Below, piece by piece: positions 12,139 to 23,800 of a stretch of 64,000 nucleotides of DNA (positions are counted from its first letter, which is position 1; every line of letters begins with the position of its first letter). The DNA comes from Cannabis sativa (taxonomy: Eukaryota; Streptophyta; Magnoliopsida; Rosales; Cannabaceae), in assembly GCF_029168945.1 (NCBI RefSeq), contig NC_083604.1, positions 36,141,686-36,205,685 of the forward strand. Direction: 5' to 3'. The notes under the pieces were generated by a model. That model made no database searches. It was not told where the DNA came from and saw nothing but the letters and a program-made list of their open reading frames with translations. The translations under genes were made by a program, and so were the position numbers.

Positions 12139-14723
12139 ATGGTAATGATTTACTTTCATGAAATATGAATTAAAACGATGTTTTATATGTTTCAGGTTTC
12201 GATTTGGATGATTTCATGCTTCGGTTTATGTGCTTATGTGATGAAAGTTTGAAGTTGTACAAATTTTTTCCATGAAAAATATTTAATCTAATTTTGAAAA
12301 TATTTTATTTGGGTTCCTTGAGAAAAATTAAGCAATTTTTGTTTTTACGGAACTTAATTCCGATGAAAAATAAAAGATATGAATTTTTAAAATCGGGATT
12401 CAAGGATGTCGAGTGGGTGCTCGTGGAGCACCGGGCACTCTGGTCGAGCCCCCCCATCACGCGCGCGTGAACCCCGCCATCCAGCCCGTGAAGCACCCTA
12501 CAGGCTGACCGAGTTTTCTTGGTCGAAAGCATGCTGCGAGCGCCGAAGTTTACTCTGGGGCGTCAACCCCATTCCGCCCCGCGCGTACCGAGGCCGTGTG
12601 CGGCCTCCCGGGTCGCACGTGCGGCCCCTTCCATAGCTGACCCACACCAAATTGCGATTTTTTTGGGTTTTTTCCCCAACAATACAATTTTTTCATGGAT
12701 TGTTTCCCAAAATTCATTTTTCTAATTTTAAATATTTCTAATTTGAAATATTTCCAATTTTAAAATATTTTCAATTTGGAATTTTTCTAAATTTTAAATA
12801 TTTCTATTTAAATATTTGTTAACTTCTTTGATATTTATATATTATTTAATTATAAGATTAGAAATTTTTGATATTTAACATATTTTAAATTAAAAGATAA
12901 CTTTGTCTTTTTATTTAAAATATTATATTAAAATACTATGTTATATGAACAAATTAAATAATTAATAAATTTGAAATTAACGTAGATATTTTTATAGATA
13001 TACTTACCATAATATTTTCAAATTCAAAAGTTCTGTTATTTTGTTAAATATTTAATTATTTATAAATTATAAGTTTAAAAAATGATATTTTTCTATATAT
13101 ATAGATATATCATTTTTCTACTTATGGGAAATTTATAAATCATATCTTAAATATTTAAATAACTTAGATATTTTTGTAGAAATTTGAATATTGCTTAATT
13201 GAGATATTTTGACATATAATTATGGTAATTATTATTCATTTGTTATTTTATTCCTAAAATAATAATTATCTAACCAAATCCTATTTTAAAATTGGTTTAT
13301 TTTATTAAATTATAAGATTTGAAAGTTGATATTGAAGATTCTTTCTTTTCAAATCATTGATCTTGCCTCAGAGAACATATTTAATTTAATTTGATTCAAA
13401 TAAAACCTAGATATTTTAAAATCAGTTTCTTTTATTTTGAGATTTTAGTGGTTTTGTTTTAACAACCCTTAAATTTTCAAAATCTAGTTGGTTAGTTTAA
13501 GAATAATAATTTAATTATATTAATATCTTATTTCACATACGATTACATGGACAATGTTTGTTTATTAAGTTATATTGTTTATTCAAAAAAATTTTAACAA
13601 ACCTATTATTTATTTGATCTAAATTGCTATGATTAACTTGTTGACAGATCCAATGATCTGATTTTAATCATAGTCCAATTGTCAATAGATCTTATAAATA
13701 ATTTGTAATAGGTAATTTTTTTGTACTTCTTTCATCTATGTAAACCTAGTAACATGATAGGGCGCATCCAAATCATTTGACCTATGTGAGCCTATATGTT
13801 TGCTATTGGGCTTAGATGCATATAGGAAGCCCATTTAAGTTTTACTAAGTAAATGGACTAGGTTGCTAAAATAAAATTTGACATAAGTAATTTTATTTAG
13901 GCCCAATTAGATTTGGGCTTATTCAATGAATAACAATTGTTTATTTAAAGGTTAAATTCTTCTCTTTTGGGCCTTATGTGAGAGTTGGGGGCCAATAGAA
14001 GTGGGTACGACATACTGAACCCAGCTCCCCTTACATGAACTACCCCAATTGTGAAGGCCCATTTGCCTTATTTAAATAATTGTATTAGGTTAATTATATT
14101 AGTCTAACCTAATTAAAATTGAATTAGCAACATAATTAACTTTTAAAATATATGAAATTTATTTTTCATTTTAATATTTTAAAGTTAATTTTAGAAAAAC
14201 ACTTAGTTAATGATATATATTCTAGATAGTTATTTCTAGTACTAGTTATTATTTCTAATATTAAATAGGAAAATATCATTGATTGTGAAATTAATTGTTT
14301 CATAATTAATTTTGGTACAATCTAAGTTTAGTATATTTTCCTAGTATTAAACTAGAATTAATAATTAAGTTTCCTCTATACTTAATTATTTATTTCTTGA
14401 ATTTAATACATTTAATTAAATTGAAAATTTCAATATCCAAGTTGATTTTCATCATGATACTTAAATATTGTTATTTTCATGTCATTTAATTAAAGTTGAA
14501 AATTACCTTAAGTTTGGAATCTTATTGCAGAATAACTTAAATTTGAATAATTTTCAAAATATATTTTTTATTTTATTTTATTAATCTTTTTCCTAAAATT
14601 TTGAAATTGCATTTCTTTAATGTAGAAATTTCAAATTTTATTTGAAAAATAGATTAAAGTTGAAAATTATTTATTCTAATTTCGGACCAACTTAAATCAA
14701 TGATCTTTTCATTTAATGATTAA
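12139..14723 (+). repeat. copia-3 internal leader, left part
   Basis: AT-rich non-coding leader with a GC-rich island at about 12400-12645 and a conserved potential hairpin at 13976-14036. Colinear by eye with copia-1 (20808-23340) and copia-2 (48712-50990). Short open frames on both strands over the GC island are a composition effect. It ends at the gypsy-1 insertion point. Confidence 0.8.
13976..14036 (+). other. conserved leader hairpin, copia-3 copy
   Basis: ATGTGAG and GTTGGG pair with CCCAGC and CTTACAT around a loop containing GGGTACGACATAC. Two pairs that are Watson-Crick in copia-2 become G-U pairs here. Confidence 0.45.
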
Positions 14724-15585
14724 TGTTGTCGAGTGAATTTCGCAACACCAAATTATATTGTATTATTAATTACAAGAAGAATTTTATGTGTAAAGACAAG
14801 TGCGAGTATTCAACCTAGAATGGCGAGTACTCGACTGGGAATGGAAAACAATCAACGAAAGCTAGAAAATAACAATAAGACAGAGAATTATAGTGGTTCG
14901 GTCGGATTATGATGCAGCAGTCCCCTTTAGCAAGGGATTCGTAGGTGCCATTTCATGGTGGATCACCCCTTTACATACAAAGCAGGTGTCAATCGGTTAC
15001 ACAAGGATCACATTTATTGTTAATCTATTATTTACATATTGAATTGCAATAATTAAACCAAAGCAACGTTAACATTAATAAATGAACGACAGTTATCAAG
15101 TCCATCAACGCATGCGCCTTCCACATCGACGAGTTGACCGTTCATGTTCCGTTGTCGAGCTGGCAGGGTCATCAGTACGTTTGGAATGTCTGCGCCCTTA
15201 GGTAATCGCCTCTTGTAGACATTGCATGTCGAGCTGGTAGAACCTAATCATGCGAGTCTATATCGATTTGTCAGGGCTATGGGGTCATTGGGACCAGATC
15301 GCATCATAGAGAGTTGGTCTCTATGCTTTCGTAGAAATATAGAGGGGATACTCGCATATGTCACGACACATGCGAGTTGGATCTACCCTGCATAATGCGA
15401 ATTACGGTTATGTGATCCGACTTAGGTCGTACTCGGTATATCTCGCTGGTTTTATCCTGGGCAAGGTCTAAACTTCGAGAAGTCTCTCACGGACATTTCA
15501 GCTTTCATTGGAAATCTGAATACACGTGTCTTTTAAATAGGAGTCTGGTCTCGAGTTTCTAGGTGAGAGAAATCTCATTATAACA
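14724..15585 (-). repeat. gypsy-1 3' LTR
   Basis: 862 bp, near-identical by eye to 37370-38237 with scattered substitutions and a small rearranged stretch near 14930. On the minus strand it runs TGTTATAATGAG...CGACAACA. The TSD ATTAA abuts on the left. Confidence 0.93.
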
Positions 15586-15868
15586 CATGCCCCTAGTTTC
15601 GCAATGTGACAGGTGCGGTCACAGAGGGAAACTATTGCTCGAGAGAGGCAATTGAAGGGTTGTCACGAGGAGGTGACCTTCTCGGTTGTCCCATCGAGGG
15701 TTTCGAAAAATGACGGCTGTAGTTATTACCTTTTATTGCATTTATGGTGCCACGTCACAAAAAATCCTCGGTTTTCGTGTAGGCATGGCCATCGTTGGCC
15801 GTTGGATTGGGCGACCTTAGGCATTCCGGTTGCCACGTGTCGTGATCCCAATTACTGAGGAATATGGG
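15586..15868. other. gypsy-1 polypurine tract and promoter-side sequence of the antisense gene
   Basis: Read on the minus strand, 15586-15600 gives GAAACTAGGGGCATG, the polypurine tract before the 3' LTR. The rest has no convincing coding frame. A G-box, CACGTG, lies at 15834-15839, 30 bp upstream of the TATA-like box of the plus-strand gene. The open frame 15613-15858 has no family signature. Confidence 0.55.
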
Positions 15869-15877
15869 TATTTAAAC
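15869..15877 (+). promoter_or_regulatory. TATA-like box of the antisense gene
   Basis: TATTTAAAC, 30 bp after a G-box and followed at 15900-15945 by a pyrimidine-rich stretch (CCCTCTTGTTTCTTAAC...) typical of plant 5' leaders. A predicted 5' UTR exon runs to a donor at 16057/16058. Inferred from sequence only. Confidence 0.5.
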
Positions 15878-16419
15878 CCTTTGATACGAATCAAATCCCC
15901 CATTTTCCCTCTTGTTTCTTAACTTCCTTCTTCCCTCCCTTATAGAGACTTCAAAACCGTTTCCACATTTTGCCCAGATTTCTACCGTTCTTCTAAAGCA
16001 TCCTCAATCTCAGGAGTAATCGAGAGCAACCGCAGGAACAACTTGCCAAAACTAAAGGTTAGTTTCGAGCTCCATTGTATTTTTTGCTTTCTGTGTTCGA
16101 GAAAGACTGTTTTTTTTGGGTTTTGGTATTGTGAGGCTTTTTAGGAATGTATGTACGTAAGGGATATGTATGAGGTTACGTTTTTTGGGTAGAAAACTAG
16201 GTAATCCTATGAAAAATGACCTGTAAATTGGAATAATCGCATACTGTATAAGAAATATTTAAATAGGCGCTGTTTCATACTTTGAATACTCGCGGGTATT
16301 CGGATGAACAGTTTGAATACTCGCACACTGACCGAACTTATTTACTTCTGATTATTGGCTAGATCTTTTAGGATTTTATATGCTGTGAGTCGAATTGTGA
16401 GAGTATTAATCGCTTTTCC

Positions 16420-16502
16420 AAATGGTGGGTGTGTCACAGTATTCTAATGGTCATATACGCGGTTATATGCCCCTTGAGATACTGTGATACACCCAGCCAT
16501 TT
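16420..16502 (+). other. long imperfect hairpin 1 in the antisense-gene intron
   Basis: Arm 16420-16442 pairs with 16479-16502 over about 23 pairs with one bulge and one mismatch. The loop of 36 nt ends with ATGCCCCTTGAG. The stem reads AAATGG...GGGTGT...CACAGTAT on the left side. Confidence 0.8.
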
Positions 16503-16560
16503 GCGACATGCGTTAATATTCAAATGAGCGTACTCCTTGGCTGATAGGTAGTCTCGGAAC

Positions 16561-16635
16561 GGTGGGAGTAACTCAGTAATTTCAGGGTCATGCTTGAGAA
16601 CGCATGCCCCTTGAGTAACTGAGTTTCTCCCAGCC
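16561..16635 (+). other. hairpin 2 in the antisense-gene intron
   Basis: GGTGGGAGTAACTCAGT (16561-16577) pairs with ACTGAGTTTCTCCCAGCC (16618-16635), with one bulge and one mismatch, in the same places as hairpin 1. The loop again ends with ATGCCCCTTGAG, and the right arm again ends with CCCAGCCATTT. It looks like a diverged duplicate of hairpin 1. Confidence 0.75.
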
Positions 16636-18895
16636 ATTTACGGAGATATATCACTTGGCCCGGGATGCGCGACTTACTCGCATCTCTACTCGCATACAAA
16701 TGGGGTGGTCGGCATTCGTAAGGATGCGGACCATTCTAGCTAATAGCTGCGATTTTATAGTTTTAATGCGGGTGAGATCACTTATTTTTTGTTTTTCACA
16801 CATTCATCACGATGAAAAGATCTTCTATCTTTCAGATGAGCGACCTATCGGATAGCCAACTGCTCGGCTCGGGAGGCCATGTATTCGATGGCGACGATGA
16901 CCAGGAGGAAGACAGTTTTCTCCCAACTTCGATTTCGAAGAGGAGGTCGCACCAATAGAGCTAGGCCGTGTCTTCTGCGGACATTGAAAGAATGGTGCGG
17001 GAACTCGCGGAGCACAGGACCATCGACATTCAAGACGGCGAGTCTACGGTGTCGGCCCGCGACTACCTTATTCATTCGAGGCATGCTCCGACGTCGAGTC
17101 GAGGAGATGGACGATAAGCCGGGACGGCCCCAGCTCGCGAATCAGGCGAGGATGAAGCAGAGGCGGAAGGGAGTGGGACAGACACGGTCGATGACACCCG
17201 GGCGAACGAGCCGCTTCACGTGCGAGGATCGATTTCGAGGGTTACCAAATCGAGACTTCACTACTTTTACAAGGTTAAACTGCTGCATCTTGCATTTCGG
17301 CGACCTAAGCCAGACCCGGAGGGCGCACCTTCCTTTTACCAACCTGCGATTATTCCCACGAGAGGATGTGGTAGTCTCGATACCCATTCTCAGATGTGGG
17401 AGTATCAGTCCCTTTCCATCCTTTCATCGCAGCCATCCTTAAACGGTACGATGTATCACCCTTCCAACTAACTCCAAATAGTTATCGCACTGCACTAGCC
17501 TTTTATGCGATGTATATGGAGTATGTTCATAGGGCTCCCTTGGTAGAAGAGTTCGGCTACTTCTACGATATAAAAAGCGTAGGCCTTCATAACGGTTTCT
17601 CTTGCTTTAGCAAATGGGCGACTTACGAAATCAATGGAGTAGAAGGGATGGTGTCAAATATGGGAATTTGGAAATCAAAATGGTTTTACGTCTTCAAAGT
17701 CCCTGGGATTAGAACTGACTTTAATCGCAGACCTAGTACGTCGCGCCTTTTCTAACATAGGCATTTTCTGCATTACTTTGAGTTTTTATGCTAATTCGCT
17801 CTTTCTTGTTCTCGCGAGATAGACCGGCTCGGCCGCACGCGGCGCGACTCGCGAGAAAGCGGTGAAATCCTCGGGAGCCTTCCGGTACATAATCGCGACT
17901 GGCGATTACTGTGTACGACTGCCAAGCTACGAGAACACCAGCTGATTCTAGAGAACGCAAGTCTTCAGAGAGAGCCAGTATACAAAGAACCGTCTGAGAG
18001 ACGACAAGAGCGGATAGACAAACGCCTCTCCAAGCAAACTTCTCGACCAGTCTCAGGTAATTTATCTCATGTTATAATCTGGTGCCTTGATATTTATTTA
18101 TATTTATCTTTTATTTATCCTCGCAGAGATGACTTTTTTGAAGTCCGCGCCCGTCCTAAAAATCAAACCAAAGAGTGGAACAGCGACGACATCGCCGTTA
18201 TTGCCCGGAAGAGGAAGAGCGATGTTGTGGGCTACTCTTGCCGCGAGATTCTTCCAAGAAGCGGCTAAGACCATGCGGGACAAGGGGAAGAAAGTCATGA
18301 TCGAGCCAACCGTCCGAGCCCGCGACTTCACGGCTATGCGGGGAGAAGTTTGTGGGCGAGGAGTTCTATCCAAGGCGAGAGAAGATCCGCCGAGGAGCTT
18401 GTTCGCATTCGGTGGAGTTGGCTTCGCGGTCGATGACCTGTTCTGAAAGATGTTGCCGCCGGTTCTAAGGAAGGCCGATTCGCTGAAGAGGCATAATGCC
18501 CAGCTTCAGGAGAACATGAAGAGGCTGAAGCAAGAGGCAGCTAGAAAGGACAAAGAGCTTGAAGAACTTTGCAAGGCTAAGGAGCAGGCTGAGCTCGAGG
18601 CCAAGAACTCTCAGGCAAAGATCGAGGAGATGACTCGCGACTTAGAGGTTGAGAAGGAGAATGGGAAGAAACAGTATGATCAGGCAGTTTCTGATTATAT
18701 TTACACTACTCTTTCTAAAATCCCAGACTTCGACTTCTCTATCCTCGGAGCAGAGGCCGCTGAGATGGCCGAGGCTTTTCGCGCCATGTCCCCCACTCAA
18801 ACTCAAGGTGGTGGAGGGAATCTTCCTGAAGAGGCAGAGGGCGCGGATGCTGAGGAAGTCGAGAATGAGGCCGTTAGCAAAGTCGCGGATGGAAC

Positions 18896-20792
18896 TGTTG
18901 GGTTTTATGCCCTAAATAAAACTCATTTCAATATAATCAGATTTACTTATTAATATAGATCAGAAATAACATTTAATGTTGCATGGTTCTCATGATTTAT
19001 TTCATGATTATATGTACATAATGTATAAATTCATCTGAAACCCTTTTCACATCCTTGATCCTGTTTATTGTGCCGTCAACACATTGGAAAGTAAACATGA
19101 CTATGTGAATAAAGTTTCCTAGATTTATCAGACATAGGGTTTTACTGATATGATAATCTACAACAGAGTTTACTTGCATTTGGAGAAGTCCTAAGTTCTT
19201 TCCACAGCATTGGTTAAAGTAAAGCTCAGGTTGGATGCATGGAGTATGCATCGGAAGTGACCGATATTGAACTTTGACTTTGATTTATTAAACTTATAGT
19301 AATATCTATTCAAGTCAATATTGCCTAGTTGATCCTAGATCAAATGATCTTAATCCTGATATGATTAGGCTCAATCTCGATAGGCTATTCGTCTTCTTTG
19401 ATTTGTTAGTTAAGCCTACTTTTAGGTCAGAGTGATACGTACATTTTGGGAACACGGTAGTGCAATTGAGTGGGAGTGCTATCATAAACAAGGAATCTAT
19501 AGCTTCTATCTGACGAATAGTAAGCAAAGGATGATCTTCTTCGAGCTTGACCAAACGAAGATAAATGGTGGAGTACTCATTTCACATAAGCTGAAATATC
19601 ATTTATACGGGGTCAAGTGTTTTAAGGAATAAATACATTGTAGGTGTAACGGTAATTTAATCCCTTTACAGTGTAGATCATTCATATAGAGGATCAGTGA
19701 TCACATTAGGATTATAACAATGGATAACTAATGATGCATCTATATGGTGGAACATATAGAGCATTCTATATACTGAGAGTGCAATTCTAAGTTCTATGCG
19801 TGGATTCAACGAAGAATTAATAAGTTAGTGAATTTTAGTGCTAAATTCTTGATCTACTTATTGGAAGCTCGGTTATATAGACCCATGGTCCCCGCACTAG
19901 TTAAGATAATATTTCTTGTAAGACTCATATAATTGGTTTTGATTAATCAATTATAATTCTCAAATTAGACTATGTCTATTTGTGAAATTTTCACTAAGTA
20001 AGAGTGAAATTGTAAAGAAAGAGTTTTAGGGGCATATTTGTTAATTATGATACTTTGTATGGTTCAATTAATAAATATGATAAATGACAATATTATTTAA
20101 TAATTATTTATAGTTATTAAATAGTTAGAATTGGCATTTAAATGGTTGAATTAGAAAATTGGCGTTTTTGAGAAAATCAGATGCAGAAAAGGTAAAATTG
20201 CAAAATTGCAAAAAGTGAGGCCCAAATCCACTAGTATAGGGCCGACCACTTTTGTAGGCAATTTAAATTGATTTTTTCATTATTTTAATGCCAAATAATT
20301 CAAACCTAATCCTAGTTGAGTGCTATAAATAGATAGTGAAGGCTTTTGGAAAATTACACTTAAATTTTCTATTTTTCCTTCAGAGAAAAAACTGAGCCTC
20401 TCTCTCTTCCTATCTTTGGCCGAACCCACTTTCTCTTTCTTCTTCCTTCAATTTCGAAATTACCTTAGTGTATGAGTAGTGCCCACACACAGCAAGTGAT
20501 ACCTCAATCATAGTGAGGAAGATCGTGAAGAAAGACCTTTAGCAAAAAGGAGTTTCAGCATCAAAGATTCAGAGAAAGAGATCCAGGTTCAGTTATTGAT
20601 AATGCTCTACTACAGAAAGGAATCAAGGGCTAGATATCTGAACGGAAGGAGTCATATTATTCCGCTGCACCCAATGTAAGGTTTCCTAAACTTTATATGT
20701 GTTTATTTCATCGTTTTAGAAAGTTCATATTTAGGGTGTTAATAAACATACTTGTGAGTAGATCTAAGATCCTGGTAAAATAATTTCCAACA
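18896..20792 (+). repeat. 5' LTR of copia-1 (subtype I)
   Basis: TGTTGGGTTTTATGCC...TTCCAACA. TATA box CTATAAATAG at 20323-20332, so U3 is about 1.45 kb and R/U5 about 440 bp. Open frames inside it recur in every LTR copy on both strands and have no coding signature. Confidence 0.95.
20323..20332 (+). promoter_or_regulatory. TATA box of the copia LTR family
   Basis: CTATAAATAG, at the same place in the other LTRs: 28589, 34567, 48271, 56482 and 61671. It is changed to CTATATATG in 10233-12123. Conserved across copies, so it is probably the true core promoter. Confidence 0.75.
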
Positions 20793-20794
20793 AA

Positions 20795-20807
20795 TGGCCT
20801 CAGAGCC
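20795..20807 (+). other. primer-binding site of copia-1
   Basis: TGGCCTCAGAGCC, 2 bp after the LTR. It differs from the initiator Met tRNA type TGGTATCAGAGCC at positions 4-5. Confidence 0.8.
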
Positions 20808-23800
20808 ATGGTAATTTATTTACTTGCAAGAAATTTGGACTTTAAAATGATTGTTTGTTTGTTTTTGGATGGTATCATGTTGTATTGAGTGTTATTTGAT
20901 GATTGATTGATGTTTGTGAATTTTCGTGAACAATAATTGAATATCTGTTTCTGGAATTATTTTTATTGGATAGTATGGGAAAAATTAAGCAAGTTACTTT
21001 TTTACAGAACTCAATTTCGATTTAATTTGAATTAGTTATGATTTTTGAAGATTCGAAAAAAACGGAGTTGTCTTTGAAATTTTCATAACGATCGCGAAAA
21101 CTGTCCGTACAGCTCACAATTTTCGTTTTTCTTCGATTTTTCATGCTTTTTCATGGAATTAACTTCCAATTTTTTGTGTAGTTCTATATTTATACTATTA
21201 CTATTCCTAATTCAATTCTAATTATCGAATTAATTTAATATTTTTTAAATTTAATTGAAGATATTAGTGTAATTTGAATTTTAAAATAGGAAATATCTAT
21301 CTTTTTTGCTTCATTATCTATCTTATTTTTAAATTTGATTATATCTTATCTTATTTTTAAATTTAAGGTCAGATTTTAAATTTTTAAATTAATTTTTTTT
21401 AAATAATTTGACCTTATTTAAATTTAAAATAAGATAACTATAATCATGTAATTTTAAATAGATGTAAGATATTTTGCTAACTTTTAAATTTTGTTATTTT
21501 ATTTATTTAAATTACATTTAAAATCTAAAAAGATATTCATTTATCTTTTTTAATTTTTTATTTAATTTTTATTTATAAAATAACATTTAAATTTTAAAAG
21601 TAGTTAGCAAATTTTGAAATGATATTTAGGTTGGTTGAAACCTAATTTTTCAAAATTGTAGGTTTAATTTTAAATTTAATTTTTTTAAAATTTCGAATTT
21701 TTTCAATTTTTTTTTAAATTTTGAAAATTATTTTAATTATTTTCGAAATTAATTATTTAATTTAAAATTAAATTAATCCTACATCCAACTATCCAGCTAA
21801 CCTTGTTGCAGGAGTATGTGTTTTAGCTTATGTGTAAGTTTTCAAAACCTATTTTTACTTGATTGCAAATAGCCATGGTTACTTTTTGCCAGATCTAATG
21901 ATCTGATGGCTCCCTTGGTCAAGTTAATAATTTGTAACAGGTATATTTACAATCTTCTTTCATGCGTCGTGTATGACCTAGCAACATGATAGGACCCATC
22001 CAAAGTGTGCCTGTGTGAGCCTATGTGTTTAATTTTATTATAGATGCATATAGGTTGTTAATGTTGCTAAATAAATTATCATAGTTCTTGATAGATTTAT
22101 TTAGGCCCATTTAGGTTTTGGGCCTATTCAATTAATAACAGTTGTTCTTATTAAGGTTAAATTCCTCTCTTTTGGGCCTTGTGTGAGAGTTGGGAGCCAT
22201 AGTAGTGGGTACGACATGCCGAACCGGCACCCCCTCACATGAACCACCCCGATTGTGAAGGCCCATTTGCACGATTTGAACAATCTTGTACTAGGTTAAT
22301 TACACTTTAGTTTAACCTTAATAAAATTGATTAGCAACATAATTAATTTTATTTATTTTGAAATTAATTTAAGAAAATTATAGTTTGAAGAATTCTTTAT
22401 TCTAAGCTAAACTATATGTATTTTCTTATATTTAATTAAATATAAAATTATAACCATCTAGATTCTTTCTGAAGCTTAATTTAAATTTTTCATTAAATAT
22501 TCCTATTTAAGTAGATATTTAGTTATCTACAACTAACCAACTTAAATCTGAATATCTTTTGGATTTAAAATTTCAAAATTAAGTTGAGGAATTTTAGGCA
22601 TTGGTTATTAAGATTCTTTAGATATTTTTTAAGTTAATATCTTTTCGAATATTAATTTAAAATGGAATATTTTAGATATTTTTTAGGTTAATATCTTTTG
22701 GAATATTAACGTAAAATGGAATATTTTTGAATTAAGTGGTTACAACTTAATTTTTTATATTTAATTAAATTTAAATTTGAAAATATTTAAGTTCTAGATT
22801 TTTTTCTAATACAACTTAAATTAGATATTTTTTCAAATTTTGTGGAAAAGATACTTAGTCAAATAAGATATTTTCTAGATAGTTATTTCTAGACTACTTA
22901 TTATTTCTAATTTTAAATAGGAAAATGTTATACATTGTGAAATTAATTATTTATATAATTAATTTTGGTACAGTTTATTTTAAGTATATTTTTCCTAGTA
23001 TTAAACTAGAGATTAATAATTAAGCCTTCTACACACTTAATTATTTATTTCTTGAATTTAATACATTTAATTAATTTGAAAATTAAATATCTAAGTTGAT
23101 TTTCATCATGATACTTAAATATTTCTTTTTCATGACACTTAATTAAATAGAAAATTATTTTTAGTTGAAATTTATTTTTTCAACTAAATTGAAATAATTT
23201 TCAAAATATATTTTTTTTATTTTATTAATCAAATTTCGAAATTGCATTTCTTAAATGCTGGAATTTCGAATTTTATTTGAAAAATAGATTAAAGTTGTAA
23301 ATTATTTATTTTAATTTTGGATCAACTTAAATCAATGATTTTTTCATTAATTGATTAATTTAAAAGAATTGAATTAAAGTATATTATTATAAATTGAATT
23401 AATTAGTCAAAGGAAAATCTAGATAGATGATATTTTTGCTTGAAGTATTTTTCTAGTGTATTTAATTAAATAGAAAATTAATATTTAAGTTGATTTTCAT
23501 CATCATACTTAAATATTTGAAATTTTTCTTATATATTTAATTAAATAGAAAAATTATTTTTTTTGTAAATTAATTTTATTAATTAATTTTGGGCCAACAT
23601 TAAATTAGAATAATTTTTCCAGGATTAATTTTTTATTTTAACATGCATTTTCGAAAATTGTGTCCTAGAATACTTTAATTTTTCGAAATGCAATATATCT
23701 TTATAGAAAATTAAATTTGAGTTGTAAATTAATTTAAATTAATTTTGTAACAACTTAAATTGAATATTTTTCTAAATATTTATTGGAAATTATTACTAAG

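Larger units (their letters stand above)
16058..16835 (+). other. predicted 5' UTR intron of the antisense gene
   Basis: The donor AAAG/GTTAGT is at 16057/16058 and the acceptor TTTCAG/ATG at 16835/16836, so the coding ATG would follow the splice site directly. Length is 778 nt, T-rich. Long leader introns are common in plant genes. The intron contains the two tandem hairpins at 16420-16635. Confidence 0.5.

Noticed and set aside
12305..12725. Overlapping open frames on both strands at the copia-3 GC island
   Set aside because: GC-rich composition removes stops in all frames; no domain, and the island is not conserved in sister copies.
15613..15858. 81-codon plus-strand frame before the antisense gene
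   Set aside because: It overlaps the presumed G-box and upstream promoter and has no recognisable motif; a coding role cannot be supported.
19315..19632. Recurring 66-79 codon frames inside every copia LTR on both strands
   Set aside because: They recur because the LTR recurs; they lie in U3, differ between copies by frame-breaking changes and match no family.
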